A stretch of DNA of 64,000 nt from JBBBNV01 sp037137075 (lineage in GTDB: Bacteria; Bacillota; Bacilli; Paenibacillales; NBRC-103111). The DNA is taken from the NCBI RefSeq assembly GCF_037137075.1, contig NZ_JBBBNV010000001.1, positions 496,001-560,000 of the forward strand, read 5' to 3'. The position numbers and the translations under genes were made by a program. This document shows, one piece after another, positions 7,490 through 16,646 of the stretch. Each line of letters opens with the position of its first letter. Within the stretch, counting starts at the first letter, position 1. The notes under the pieces are model-generated. The model made no database searches. It was not told the origin of the DNA and saw nothing but the letters and a program-made list of their open reading frames with translations.

Positions 7490-8811
7490 CAGACACCCGC
7501 GCTTCCTGTAATCCTTTCAAAGCAGCGCTGCGCTTCGTAACGGACCCGTTCTTCGTCAATTGTCAGACATTCCCCGCCGCGAACCAGCCATTTGCCGTCT
7601 ACGCACACATCCGCCACATCCTTGGCGCTTGCGGAGTACACGACATGGGAAGCATAATCCGTACGAGGATAAAAGTGCGCCTGCTCCACATCCAGACTGA
7701 TTAAATCAGCCTTCATTCCAGACTTCAGCACGCCTACATCGTCCAGCCAAATCGACTGCGCGCCGACCACGGTTCCCATCTTCAGCGCTTCTACTGCAGG
7801 CACGGCAACCGGATCCCCGGATACGCCTTTATGGATCAGCGCCGCCAGACGCATCTCCTCAAACATATCCAGGTTGTTATTGCTGGCAGGGCCATCCGTG
7901 CCAAGCGATACCTTCACTCCGGCCTTCAACAGATCCGGCACCCGGGCCACACCGCTGGCAAGCTTTAAGTTGCTGCCCGGATTGTGCGAGACGCGAACGT
8001 CGTATTTTTTCAAAATGGCGATTTCTTCATCCGTCAAATGCACTGCGTGAGCAACAAGCGCCGGACGCGAGAACAAGCCATGCTTCTCCAGATGGGCAAC
8101 CGGACGCAACCCGTATTCCTGCTCATTTGCCAGCACCTCCTGGAGTGTTTCGGACATGTGTGTATGCAGCGGCAAATTCAGATCGTGCGCCACCTGCACG
8201 ATTTGCTCCACATAGCCGGGAGAGCATGTGTAAGGCGCATGCGGAGACATCATTGCCGTAATACGGCCGCCTGCCCCGCCATGCCAATTCCGGGCGAATT
8301 CCGCAGCTTCCTTAAGCTTGTTCTGGGCAACCTCCTCCGGGCACCAATTGCCAATCACACCGCGTGTCAGGCAGGCGCGCAAGCCGCTTGATTCAACAGC
8401 CTGGGCGACCTGATCCATATGATCATACATATCCACGAAGCTCGTCGTTCCGCCCTTCACCATTTCCAGAATCGAGAGCTGCGTGCCCCATTTGACATCC
8501 TCGCCTGTAAACTTCGCTTCGTTCGGCCACATTTTCTCTTCGAGCCAAACCTTCAGCGCCAAATCATCCCCATAGCCCCGCAGCAGCGACATCGCTGCAT
8601 GTCCGTGCGTATTGACAAGGCCGGGCATCCACAGCTTGCCCTTCCCTGAAATAATTTCCTTGTACGCTTCTCTCGGCTCGGGAGCCTGCTCCCCGACAAA
8701 GTCAATCCGGTTCCCGTCTAAAACGATAACGCCGCGCAAAAATGGGTTCTGCTCATCCATAGTCAGCACCAGCGCGTTCTCAATTAGTGTTTTTGTCAAT
8801 AAAGTCGTCAC
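7489..8811 (-). CDS. 5'-methylthioadenosine/S-adenosylhomocysteine deaminase-like amidohydrolase
   Basis: A cytoplasmic metal-dependent hydrolase of the amidohydrolase superfamily, TrzA/AtzA/MtaD branch, about 440 residues. Metal-ligand motifs are present: GLVNTHGHAAMSLLRG, the central LHTHMSET, VAHAVHL, and LGTDGPASNNNLDM with the catalytic aspartate. These fit deamination of MTA or SAH, but related guanine, triazine or nucleoside deaminases cannot be excluded. GTG at 8811 (or the adjacent GTG at 8814) follows GCGAGGG; the frame extends to a TTG at 8835 lacking such a site. Transcribed with ypmB. Confidence 0.85.
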   Translation of the reverse strand: MTTLLTKTLIENALVLTMDEQNPFLRGVIVLDGNRIDFVGEQAPEPREAYKEIISGKGKLWMPGLVNTHGHAAMSLLRGYGDDLALKVWLEEKMWPNEAKFTGEDVKWGTQLSILEMVKGGTTSFVDMYDHMDQVAQAVESSGLRACLTRGVIGNWCPEEVAQNKLKEAAEFARNWHGGAGGRITAMMSPHAPYTCSPGYVEQIVQVAHDLNLPLHTHMSETLQEVLANEQEYGLRPVAHLEKHGLFSRPALVAHAVHLTDEEIAILKKYDVRVSHNPGSNLKLASGVARVPDLLKAGVKVSLGTDGPASNNNLDMFEEMRLAALIHKGVSGDPVAVPAVEALKMGTVVGAQSIWLDDVGVLKSGMKADLISLDVEQAHFYPRTDYASHVVYSASAKDVADVCVDGKWLVRGGECLTIDEERVRYEAQRCFERITGSAGV

Positions 8812-8838
8812 CACATTTACCCTCGCTTTCTTCAATAT

Positions 8839-8867
8839 AGTATACGAAAATCAGCACAGCTTCACAA
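8839..8867 (-). promoter_or_regulatory. Sigma-A promoter of the deaminase-ypmB operon
   Basis: TTGTGA, 17-base spacer, TATACT on the minus strand, about 25 bases upstream of the GTG start. Confidence 0.7.
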
Positions 8868-8913
8868 TAAACAACTCTTTTCAGGGCAAACTAGGTTAAG
8901 ATTTTGTAAATTT

Positions 8914-8942
8914 TTGATTGCCAAGCTAATCGCGGATATGCT
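8914..8942 (+). promoter_or_regulatory. Sigma-A promoter of the DUF47 gene
   Basis: TTGATT, 17-base spacer, TATGCT on the plus strand, leaving a leader of about 60 bases to the ATG at 9007. Confidence 0.6.
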
Positions 8943-9006
8943 ATTTTTATCCTTGGTTGCTTATGTAAGCTAACAGCCGGACTGGTACGAAAGGGGTTTC
9001 TTAACG

Positions 9007-9627
9007 ATGCTGTTTAACAAAAAAGGAGACATCGATTTTTTCAATCTGCTCATTCAATCCGCAGAAAACGCGCTTAAAGCGTCGCAGATGTTCCGAAGCG
9101 CAATGATGGGCGACAAGCCGCCTGCCACCTACTATGCAGCGCTGAAGGAGCTGGAACACAAAGGCGACTCCATTACGCACGCGATTATGAAGGGCTTGAA
9201 TAAAGTATTCATTACGCCGCTGGACCGGGAGGACATTATGGAGCTCGCCGCCAAGGTGGATGACGTCATGGACGGCATTGAAGCGACCATTGCTCGCTTC
9301 GACTACCTGAACATCGATTTTACAAATCAATACATGCGTGATTTCTCCGAAGTCATCGTCAAATCCTGCGAGCATATGCTGGAAGCCTTCAAGCTGCTTT
9401 CGAAGAAGAAGTACATCCAGCTTCAAGAGCATACCGTCATTATCAACAGCCTGGAGAATGACGCTGATGCTTTGATGCGTGAAGGCATCCGCGAAATTTT
9501 CACCACTCCGCGCGATCCCTATGAGGACTTCAAGCTGAAGGAATTGTATGAGCGCCTGGAGGAAACGACGGACGCCTGCGAGGACGTAGCGAACATTCTC
9601 GAAAGCGTCGTGCTCCGTTACTCCTAA
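9007..9627 (+). CDS. DUF47 / PhoU-like protein (YkaA-like)
   Basis: An all-helical protein of 206 residues of the PhoU-related DUF47 family, with the expected KELEHKGDSITHAIMKGLNK and TPLDREDIMELA segments carrying acidic metal-binding patterns in repeated three-helix bundles. Relatives usually sit beside a PitA-type phosphate transporter and modulate it. No transporter gene lies next to this one. It is a monocistronic plus-strand gene with its own promoter and terminator, convergent with rex. Confidence 0.88.
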   Translation: MLFNKKGDIDFFNLLIQSAENALKASQMFRSAMMGDKPPATYYAALKELEHKGDSITHAIMKGLNKVFITPLDREDIMELAAKVDDVMDGIEATIARFDYLNIDFTNQYMRDFSEVIVKSCEHMLEAFKLLSKKKYIQLQEHTVIINSLENDADALMREGIREIFTTPRDPYEDFKLKELYERLEETTDACEDVANILESVVLRYS

Positions 9628-9643
9628 TATGCATCACACCCAT

Positions 9644-9676
9644 GATCGGCAAGCCTACGGCAGCTGGTCTTTTTTT
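9644..9676 (+). terminator. Terminator of the DUF47 gene
   Basis: A 7-bp stem (GATCGGC with GCTGGTC, two wobble pairs) is followed by T7. Confidence 0.65.
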
Positions 9677-9689
9677 ATGTCTGGCATAC

Positions 9690-10310
9690 TCAATCCAGGT
9701 AATAAGCCAAGCTTTGCAGCTCTGTTGTCAGGTCTGTGTACTGAACCCGAACATGCTCCGGCACCTTAATGACCGCCGGCGCGAAATTCAAAATCGCCTC
9801 TACACCGGCCTCCACAAATTGATTAGCCACATTTTGCGCTTCCACCGCAGGAACCGTAATGATGCCGATTCGAACCTCTTGGCGCTTGATGGTTTCCTGC
9901 AGCTCCTGCATCGGCTGAACCCTCAAATGGCTAATCATTTCACCGATTTTCTCCGGAACCGCGTCAAAAACGGCCACGATCTGCATCCGGTCTTGAGAAT
10001 AGACGTTGTAATTGCACAGCGCCCGGCCCAGATTGCCCGCTCCGACCAAAGCGACATGGACAGTGCGGTCAAGCTTCAGGATCTGGCTTATTTTTTCAAT
10101 CAGATACGATACGTCATAGCCGATTCCTTTTTTGCCGAACTCCCCGAAATACGCCAAATCCTTACGGATTTGAGCCGGATTCAAATCAAGGCGCTGGCCT
10201 AAATCCTGCGATGACACGGTATGGATATCATTTTTTTGCAATTCATTCAAAAACCGGAGATATACCGGCAGCCGCCTTACGACGGCTTCGGAAATTTTCG
10301 GCGTTTTCAT
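9690..10310 (-). CDS. rex: Redox-sensing transcriptional repressor Rex
   Basis: Rex represses fermentative and respiratory genes when NADH is low and leaves DNA when it binds NADH. The 206-residue product has an N-terminal winged helix (ISEAVVRRLPVYLRFL through LNPAQIRKDLAYFGEFG), a Rossmann fold with VALVGAGNLGRAL, and the domain-swapped C-terminal helix ending LQSLAYYLD. The ATG at 10310 overlaps the dinG stop (TGATG). The frame is open to 10331, but the internal start is the conserved one (MKTPKISEAVV). Confidence 0.96.
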   Translation of the reverse strand: MKTPKISEAVVRRLPVYLRFLNELQKNDIHTVSSQDLGQRLDLNPAQIRKDLAYFGEFGKKGIGYDVSYLIEKISQILKLDRTVHVALVGAGNLGRALCNYNVYSQDRMQIVAVFDAVPEKIGEMISHLRVQPMQELQETIKRQEVRIGIITVPAVEAQNVANQFVEAGVEAILNFAPAVIKVPEHVRVQYTDLTTELQSLAYYLD

Positions 10311-13162
10311 CAGACGGTTTCCCCCATCCATTCTTTGATACGCCCAACAAGCTGACCGGTCGGCATATGCTCAATCTTGGGCTTAGGCAGTGAATACAAG
10401 AAATATTTGCCGTATGATGACTCGATAACCCGGGTATCGTAGAGGATGACAATCCCTTTGTCCTTTTCCTTCCGGACCAGACGGCCAAAGCCCTGCTTGA
10501 AGCGGATAACCGCTTGCGGGACCGAATACCGCATAAAGGGATTCCCGCCGGATTGTTTTATTCGTTCGCACTTGGCTTCAACCAGTGGGTGTGTCGGCGG
10601 CTGAAAAGGCAGTCTCACGATAGCAAGCACACTAAGCGCTTCCCCGGGAATGTCGACTCCTTCCCAGAAGCTGCTGGTTCCGAGCAGCACGGCACGCGGC
10701 TGATTCTGGAACAGCTTGGTCAGCTTGGTCCGGTTTCCGGAATCCACCCCCTGCCCCAGCACGCTAATATTGTGCTCGCTCAGCTGCTCCTTCAGCGGGG
10801 CGTGCACCTGCTTCAGCATCCGGTTCGAGGTGAACAGCACCAGCATCCGGCCCTGCATCTCAACTGCAATGTCCTTTAAAGAGCCTACCAGCGCATTCAG
10901 GAAATGCTGATCCGCCACAGTGCCCCGCACACTCGGAAAATCACGCGGAACGATAACCAACGCCTGCTCCCGGTAATTAAACGGAGACAGCAGCTGGACG
11001 GTTTTCAGCTTTCCTGAGGCGTGAGCGGCATCGAGGCCAAGCTGCTCGCAGCTGTAAGCGAACGATTTATCGACCGACAGCGTCGCCGATGTCATGATGA
11101 CGCTGTCTTTTGGCTCGAATATATATTCACCCAGAAGCTTGCTGACATCCACAGGCGCACAGTTGAGATGAATCGAGCGGCTTTTCAGAAACGGGCTTGC
11201 TTCCAGCCAGTAGACGTAATTATTGTCATTCATTTTCATGAAAAACCGCAGGTTATCCCGGGTCCGCTGCAAATCTTTACATACGCCGGAAACATCCGTA
11301 ACAAGGCTTTGCAGCGACAGCTCCTCCTGATTTTCCTTCCATTCGCCGGTCAGACGGTCCAGCTGCTTCAGGAGCGTATTTAAATCCATATATATATTAT
11401 CTTCCATAATAAGCAGATCGTCCCATTTTTCAGGAAGCAGCTCTTTTTTCATCCGCTGGACAAGCTGATTGTTTTCCCCTAGTCCGTCCATTTGCGGCTT
11501 CAGCTCTGTGAACAGCTGCTCGGTCAGCTGATCCCATTGCTCCTTAATTTTAATGGTCAGCTCACTCAGGCGGTCCAGCTCCGCAAGCCAGGCTTCCAGC
11601 TTCTCCGTCCCGTTTTCCTTCATCAAGCGGATGCGCAGCTGCGGCAGAAGTCCGGTCTTGCTGTCCTTATACAGCCACACCAGGGAATTGACCAGGGTGC
11701 CATAAAACACTTCCTGACCGAGATGGCGGCTGGCTACCTCCTCGAAGTGGTGGGCCTCGTCGATAACAAGCTGCTTATACGAAGGAAGCAGCCGGTTTTC
11801 AGCCTTCACATCGGTAAACAGGAGGGAATGATTCGTAATGACGATATCAGCTGTATTGGCCTCTTGCCGGGCTCGATGGTAGAAGCATTTCTTAAACCAT
11901 GGACATGCCCGGTTCAGACAGGAGTCCGTATCACTGGCTACTGTTTGCCACAAGTGGCGTCCTTTGCCAGCCAAATTAAGCTCGTCGTCTTCACCATGCC
12001 CGGTCTCTCCGAGCCAAACGATGAGCTGAGCCGCACTGATTCGCTCTTCCTTATCCGTTTCCAGCTCAAGCTGAATGACACGCTGCTCAAACTTGCGCAA
12101 GCAGAGGTAATGATTACGTCCCTTCATAATGGCCGCCCGAAACGGAACAGGAAAAATCTCGTGAAGCAGCGGAATGTCCCGCTGGCGCAGCTGCTCCTGC
12201 AAATTTATCGTATGCGTGCTCACAACAACCTTGCGGCCCTCGCGGATGCCATAATAAAGGGAGGGGATCAAATAACCAAGTGATTTGCCAGTTCCTGTTC
12301 CCGCTTCGATCATCAGGTGCTGCTTCTGGTCAAAAGCCGCTTCCACTTCTGATAGCATCTGCTCTTGCGCTTCCCGCACTTGAAAATCGCCGAATTTGGC
12401 TCGTAGGCCGTCCTTGACGGCTTCATAAAAAGGGGCAAATTCCTGATTCATTTCAGGCGGAACTTCCCCTTCCTCCCGAAGAGGCTCCAGATCAGTCCAA
12501 TCCTGAACATGAATGCTGAATTGTCGGAAGTAAGAACCCGATTGCTCATCCAGAGCGGTTTGCAGCTCTTTCAGGCGCGCCTGCTCCTGCAAAAACCAGC
12601 CCAAATCGCCGGCCTCATGCCGAAACAAATGGCCCAGACGCTGCACGGTTAATAATGGCAAGCTCTGCAGCTTGTCCAGACATTTGAGCCAAATGTGAGC
12701 CGTTGCCTCGGCATCGCTGTCCGCTTGGTGCGGCCTATCATGGGAAATGCCAAAGGCACCGCTCACAAGGGAAAGCTGGTAGCTGGAAATGGTCGGATAT
12801 AATATGCGAAGCAGATCCATCGTATCAAGCACTCTGCCATCAAAAGGCAAGTAACCTTCCTCAGCAAGCACCTTTTGCAAAAAACCAACATCAAATGCCG
12901 CATTGTGAGCCACAATGATCCGTCCCGCCACTCTTGAAACCATCTCATGGACGACCTCGCTGATAGCAGGCGCCTCTTCCACCATTTCATCCGTAATGCC
13001 AGTAAGTCTGGAAATGGAATCAGGTATACGCATTCCCGGTTGAACGAGAGTCGTATACCTGTCCGTTATTTGGTCGCCATCCACAAGAACGAGACCGATT
13101 TGAATAATTTGATCGCCAGGCTGATTCCCGGTTGTTTCAAAATCAAGTACTGCGAAATTCAT
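10310..13162 (-). CDS. dinG: DinG-family helicase with N-terminal 3'-5' exonuclease domain
   Basis: The 950-residue protein begins with a DEDDh exonuclease domain (LDFETTG at 6-12, later HNAAFDVGFL). An XPD-like superfamily 2 helicase follows: Walker A EAGTGTGKS, a cysteine cluster in CLNRACPWFKKC, DEAH box VIDEAHHFEE, and C-terminal motifs SFWEGVDIPGEALS and QGFGRLVRKEKDKG. This is the Gram-positive DinG arrangement. The cysteines suggest an iron-sulfur cluster, although several Firmicute DinG proteins lack one. It probably acts in DNA repair. It is directly followed by rex. Confidence 0.95.
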   Translation of the reverse strand: MNFAVLDFETTGNQPGDQIIQIGLVLVDGDQITDRYTTLVQPGMRIPDSISRLTGITDEMVEEAPAISEVVHEMVSRVAGRIIVAHNAAFDVGFLQKVLAEEGYLPFDGRVLDTMDLLRILYPTISSYQLSLVSGAFGISHDRPHQADSDAEATAHIWLKCLDKLQSLPLLTVQRLGHLFRHEAGDLGWFLQEQARLKELQTALDEQSGSYFRQFSIHVQDWTDLEPLREEGEVPPEMNQEFAPFYEAVKDGLRAKFGDFQVREAQEQMLSEVEAAFDQKQHLMIEAGTGTGKSLGYLIPSLYYGIREGRKVVVSTHTINLQEQLRQRDIPLLHEIFPVPFRAAIMKGRNHYLCLRKFEQRVIQLELETDKEERISAAQLIVWLGETGHGEDDELNLAGKGRHLWQTVASDTDSCLNRACPWFKKCFYHRARQEANTADIVITNHSLLFTDVKAENRLLPSYKQLVIDEAHHFEEVASRHLGQEVFYGTLVNSLVWLYKDSKTGLLPQLRIRLMKENGTEKLEAWLAELDRLSELTIKIKEQWDQLTEQLFTELKPQMDGLGENNQLVQRMKKELLPEKWDDLLIMEDNIYMDLNTLLKQLDRLTGEWKENQEELSLQSLVTDVSGVCKDLQRTRDNLRFFMKMNDNNYVYWLEASPFLKSRSIHLNCAPVDVSKLLGEYIFEPKDSVIMTSATLSVDKSFAYSCEQLGLDAAHASGKLKTVQLLSPFNYREQALVIVPRDFPSVRGTVADQHFLNALVGSLKDIAVEMQGRMLVLFTSNRMLKQVHAPLKEQLSEHNISVLGQGVDSGNRTKLTKLFQNQPRAVLLGTSSFWEGVDIPGEALSVLAIVRLPFQPPTHPLVEAKCERIKQSGGNPFMRYSVPQAVIRFKQGFGRLVRKEKDKGIVILYDTRVIESSYGKYFLYSLPKPKIEHMPTGQLVGRIKEWMGETV

Positions 13163-13210
13163 GAAACGTATCTCGTCCTTTCCTTTTCCTCTCCCGCGGA
13201 AAGGATCGGA

Positions 13211-13930
13211 TTAATGCGGCCGCATCGTCTGCTTGCCGCTCTGAAGGCACGCTTCCATATTCACTAGCGGGTCCCGGTATTCGGGATTAAAGCGGTGCGC
13301 CTCTTTAAAATAATCAATTGCTTTTTCTGTATTCCGGTTCAAAACCTGAATGCAGCCCATTGCATTGTATACAACCGCCTGAACCGCAGGCTGTTCATTC
13401 AAAGCGGCAATTAGCTGGAATAACCCGTATGCCTCCGCATATTCGCCTTTCCGCATATAGCTCATGGCCAAATACAGCTTCGCCAGCAACAAATCCGGCT
13501 GCACCCGAACGGCTCGCTCAAACAGCTCAATCGCTTCTTCCAGCATGAATAATTGATAATAGCCCTGACCCTTGATGAAATATTCCGATACTGCTTGCTG
13601 TTCAGAAGGACCCTGCTGTTTTTCACAAACAGTGCTTCCAGTTAATGATTGTACCACATTTTCAGCCTTGAGGCTCTTATCGAATGCATTTGTTTCCGCC
13701 GCGGGGCTTTCTTCAGGCTGCTGGCCCACGGACGGACACTGGCATTCAGTCCAGACCTGGTTAAATTTCTCTTCAAATAACAGCCATTCCTCCACAATTC
13801 CGTCACTCATTTGCTTGAGCGCGCTCAGCTGATCCTGAAGATCACGCTGTTCTTCGTCCCCGGCACTGCCATAGCGGGACACAAGCTCATCCAGCATTTC
13901 ATTCATAATGGCGAAGCATTGCTTAATCAT
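13211..13930 (-). CDS. Tetratricopeptide repeat protein
   Basis: A cytoplasmic protein of 239 residues. The first third is helical and acidic (MLDELVSRYGSAGDEEQRDL). From about residue 117 come TPR units such as EYFIKGQGYYQLFMLEEAIE, PDLLLAKLYLAMSYMRKGEY and VYNAMGCIQVLNRNTEKAI. TPRs mediate protein contacts; no partner can be named. It lies between panD and dinG, where B. subtilis has no equivalent I recall. The interval to panD (13931-14172) holds no convincing gene, only a short open frame running out of the panD region. Confidence 0.75.
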   Translation of the reverse strand: MIKQCFAIMNEMLDELVSRYGSAGDEEQRDLQDQLSALKQMSDGIVEEWLLFEEKFNQVWTECQCPSVGQQPEESPAAETNAFDKSLKAENVVQSLTGSTVCEKQQGPSEQQAVSEYFIKGQGYYQLFMLEEAIELFERAVRVQPDLLLAKLYLAMSYMRKGEYAEAYGLFQLIAALNEQPAVQAVVYNAMGCIQVLNRNTEKAIDYFKEAHRFNPEYRDPLVNMEACLQSGKQTMRPH

Positions 13931-14155
13931 CGACGCATCCCACCCTGCGCTAGAATCAAGTGCCGTGAAACGCTAAGCCTTCATCGCTTTTCTGTCCCTA
14001 TCGGCCGCAGCAGCCTGTCGGCCATTCGGTTAAGCTTCATTGTGCGTCAGCGGCGCCTTGTTCATGCGCGGTAACTTTCAGCAGGGCTGCTGAGACAACG
14101 GGATAATCCTTCCCGCTTGCACGCTGAATCGGAATTGTATGTGTAGGATGAATAG

Positions 14156-14191
14156 TATGAATTTGACAGAAATTATGAATTTGACAGAACG
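14156..14191. repeat. Tandem 18-bp duplication at the 3' end of panD
   Basis: TATGAATTTGACAGAA occurs twice at an 18-base period (14156 and 14174). The second copy encodes the last panD codons and the stop; the first lies just downstream. It looks like a slippage duplication. Confidence 0.8.
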
Positions 14192-14565
14192 GTGGAATGC
14201 GGCTCTGTATGCAATTGATCAAGGACCTGATTGTTCGGTCCCAAAATAGCAATCCGCGGCTGATATGACCGGGACTGCTCCTCTGTCATCATCGCGTAGG
14301 AAATAATGATCACTGTATCCCCAGGCTGCACCAGACGCGCTGCAGCGCCGTTTAAACAAATCACACCCGAGCCGCGGGGTCCGGGAATAACATAGGTTTC
14401 CAATCGGGCTCCGTTGTTATTATCGACAACCTGGACCTTTTCATTAGGCAGAATATCGACCAGATCCATCAGATCTTCATCGATGGTAATGCTGCCAATG
14501 TAGTTCAAGTTGGCTTCGGTAACCGTGGCCCGGTGCAATTTCGACTTCATCATCGTACGGAACAT
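14173..14565 (-). CDS. panD: Aspartate 1-decarboxylase
   Basis: PanD makes beta-alanine from aspartate for pantothenate synthesis. The proenzyme cleaves itself between G24 and S25 (NYIGSITID) to form the pyruvoyl cofactor. The 130 residues match family length, with conserved KLHRATVTEANL, NGARLETYVIPG, GSGVICLNGAAARL and DTVIIISYA. It is the third gene of panBCD. Its last codons lie in a tandem 18-bp repeat, so the final residues (VLSNS) are probably lineage-specific. Confidence 0.97.
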   Translation of the reverse strand: MFRTMMKSKLHRATVTEANLNYIGSITIDEDLMDLVDILPNEKVQVVDNNNGARLETYVIPGPRGSGVICLNGAAARLVQPGDTVIIISYAMMTEEQSRSYQPRIAILGPNNQVLDQLHTEPHSTVLSNS

Positions 14566-14582
14566 AGTGGCTCACCCTCACT

Positions 14583-15473
14583 TTACTGTCTCGTTGGTAT
14601 CGTTACAATTCGATTGTCAATTAGTCTTGTCCGGCCGAATTTGACCGCCAGGGCAAGCAAAACCTCTCTCCCTGCCGCCTCCCGGGAAGAAAGCTCCACC
14701 GGCTCAATGGACGGATACCAAACAATTTCGGCATAATCTATTTCAGCCAGCGGCGCTGTCTGAATGCGCGTGCGCAGCAAAGCATCCAGTTGGGATGTCG
14801 TTACCGGTCCCTCCTGAATCGCCCGCTCCGCCGCAGCTAACGCTTCATTCAATACAATGGCCTGCTTGCGCTCTTCCGGTGACAAATATACATTTCTGGA
14901 GCTTTTGGCCAAACCGTCAGTCTCCCTCATCGTCGGGCAGCGTACAATTTGAACCGGAATATTCAAATCGGCTGTCATTTGCTCGATGACCGCCACCTGC
15001 TGGGCGTCCTTTAAGCCAAAGTAGGCCTTGTCCGGCTGTACCATGTTAAACAGCTTGGTCACGACCGTAGACACGCCGTCAAAATGGCCGGGTCTCGACG
15101 CCCCGCACAGGCCGGATGAAACGTCACGCACAGAGACTGTCGTTTTGGTCGGCTGCGGATACATCTCCGCCACCTCCGGAAGGAAAACAAGATCCGCTCC
15201 GGCCGCCGCGGCAATTCTCAAGTCCCGCTCCGGATCGCGCGGATATTTGTCAAAATCCTCATTCGGGCCAAATTGAAGCGGATTGACAAAAATGCTAAGC
15301 ACAACCAAGCCGTTTTCCCGGCGGGCGCGTTCAATTAGACTGGCATGTCCTTCATGAAGATATCCCATCGTCGGAACAAATCCGACCTGCTGACCCGGAT
15401 TAGCCGCACGAAACGATCGCACGGCTTCGCGAAGCTGGCTAATGGTGGTGACTGCCTGTGTCGTCATCAGCAT
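14583..15473 (-). CDS. panC: Pantothenate synthetase
   Basis: PanC joins pantoate and beta-alanine using ATP. Seen: FVPTMGYLHEGHASLIERAR (HxGH nucleotide site), SIFVNPLQFGPNEDFDKYPR, KAYFGLKDAQQVAVI and the KSSRNVYLSPEER loop. ATG at 15473 is chosen because GGGGAACTAGG precedes it and it abuts the panB stop at 15475. The frame is open to 15494, but that would lie inside panB. Product 296 residues, normal for the family. Confidence 0.97.
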   Translation of the reverse strand: MLMTTQAVTTISQLREAVRSFRAANPGQQVGFVPTMGYLHEGHASLIERARRENGLVVLSIFVNPLQFGPNEDFDKYPRDPERDLRIAAAAGADLVFLPEVAEMYPQPTKTTVSVRDVSSGLCGASRPGHFDGVSTVVTKLFNMVQPDKAYFGLKDAQQVAVIEQMTADLNIPVQIVRCPTMRETDGLAKSSRNVYLSPEERKQAIVLNEALAAAERAIQEGPVTTSQLDALLRTRIQTAPLAEIDYAEIVWYPSIEPVELSSREAAGREVLLALAVKFGRTRLIDNRIVTIPTRQ

Positions 15474-15474
15474 C

Positions 15475-16356
15475 CTAGTTCCCCGCCCTTTCATTGTCTG
15501 AATCGGAGCTTCCTCCGCCGTACAAGTGCTGGCCTAAATCGGCATCCGTATGGAACGTATGCTCCGCTCCCGGAAATTGGCGTCCTTTGACTTCCGTGAC
15601 ATATTGAGCGATGGCACTGCGAATTTGGCTGCCGATATTAGCATAGCTTTTCACCATTTTTTTAGGCGCATCCTCAGAACTGTACCCCAGAATATCGTGA
15701 AAAACGAGCACCTGTCCGTCACATACAGCCCCCGCACCGATTCCAATCGTCGGGATAGACAATTGCTTCGTCACCAGCTCGGCAATTTCCTCGGTCACCA
15801 GCTCCAGAACAATGGCAAAAGCCCCCGCCTGTTCAATAGCCTTCGCAGCCTCCAGCAGCTCGCGCGCCTGTTCGCTGTTTTTCCCTTGCACTCTGTAGCC
15901 GCCGATTTGGTGAATCGATTGAGGGGTCAAGCCGATATGCCCCATCACCGGCACTCCGGCCTTCGTACAGGCTTCAACAGCCGCGGCGATTTCCCGGCCG
16001 CCCTCCATTTTCACTGCTTTGGCCAGCCCTTCCCGCATAATCCGGCCCACATTCGTCAGCGTCTGGTCAATGCTGCCGTGATAGGTCATAAACGGCATAT
16101 CCGTCACGACGAAAGCATGCTGCGCCGCTCTGGTAACCGCCCGCGTATGATAAATCATATCGTCCAGCGTCACAGGCAGGGTAGAATCGTAGCCGAGCAC
16201 CACATTGCCTAGCGAGTCGCCGACCAAAATCGCATCGATCCCGGCCTCCTCAGCCAGCCTGGCGGAAGGATAATCGTAGGCCGTGACCATCGAAATCGGA
16301 ATCCCTTCGGTTTTCATCTTCTTCATCTTTGCTGTTGTCATTCTGGAAACGGCCAT
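15475..16356 (-). CDS. panB: 3-methyl-2-oxobutanoate hydroxymethyltransferase
   Basis: PanB makes ketopantoate from 2-oxoisovalerate and methylene-tetrahydrofolate, the first committed step to pantothenate and CoA. Conserved segments: ISMVTAYDYPSARLAEEAG, ILVGDSLGNVVLGYDSTLPV, VVTDMPFMTYHGS, GHIGLTPQSIHQIGGYRVQG and GIGAGAVCDGQVLV. The ATG at 16356, after AAGAAGG, gives 293 residues. An in-frame ATG at 16422 would place the start codon at the edge of a stable hairpin (16392-16420) and lacks a ribosome binding site. First gene of panBCD, with a structured leader. Confidence 0.95.
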   Translation of the reverse strand: MAVSRMTTAKMKKMKTEGIPISMVTAYDYPSARLAEEAGIDAILVGDSLGNVVLGYDSTLPVTLDDMIYHTRAVTRAAQHAFVVTDMPFMTYHGSIDQTLTNVGRIMREGLAKAVKMEGGREIAAAVEACTKAGVPVMGHIGLTPQSIHQIGGYRVQGKNSEQARELLEAAKAIEQAGAFAIVLELVTEEIAELVTKQLSIPTIGIGAGAVCDGQVLVFHDILGYSSEDAPKKMVKSYANIGSQIRSAIAQYVTEVKGRQFPGAEHTFHTDADLGQHLYGGGSSDSDNERAGN

Positions 16357-16387
16357 TCCGTCTACCTTCTTTCCACAGGTGCCGGCT

Positions 16388-16420
16388 AAAAGAACCCTGC
16401 CTTCGTGTGAAGGCCGGTTC
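16388..16420 (-). terminator. Second terminator-like hairpin in the panB leader
   Basis: GAACC/GGTTC outer and GCCTTC/GAAGGC inner helices with an ACAC loop, then TTTT. It lies 32 bases before the panB start. Confidence 0.5.
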
Positions 16421-16442
16421 ATTGCCGGACCCGAATAAAATG

Positions 16443-16474
16443 AAAAAACCTTCTAGCTCCAAGTCGCTAAAAGG
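16443..16474 (-). terminator. Intrinsic terminator in the panB leader
   Basis: CCTTTTAGC pairs with GCTAGAAGG (9 bp, one wobble) around an 8-base loop, followed by T6. It could be a regulated attenuator of panBCD or simply the end of the birA transcript. Confidence 0.75.
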
Positions 16475-16646
16475 CCCATATTTCGACAAGAAATAGACAT
16501 GGCAATTGTACGTTCCGATGTCTGTTCTGTCTCGGTCCTTACGGCTCAGAGCAGAATCCAACAAGGAAATGCTAAAGCTGCTACTCTTCCTTAGATCTGA
16601 TTCCTACAGGGTGTGCAATTCGTATTCACGATATCGCCACAGTTGT

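Larger units (their letters stand above)
16357..16640 (-). promoter_or_regulatory. Structured panB leader RNA, candidate pan-type regulatory element
   Basis: A leader of about 280 nt lies between a predicted promoter and panB. In transcription order it holds hairpin A (16603-16554: GAATC/GATTC and AAGGAA/TTCCTT helices with an internal loop) and hairpin B (16542-16508: GTA/TAC and CCGA/TCGG helices around a purine-rich symmetric internal loop). Then come a 9-bp stem with T6 (16474-16443) and a second G+C-rich stem with T4 (16420-16388). A conserved 'pan' RNA motif is known upstream of Firmicute panB genes. Whether this is that motif needs a covariance search; the terminator after paired hairpins suggests attenuation. 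Confidence 0.55.
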
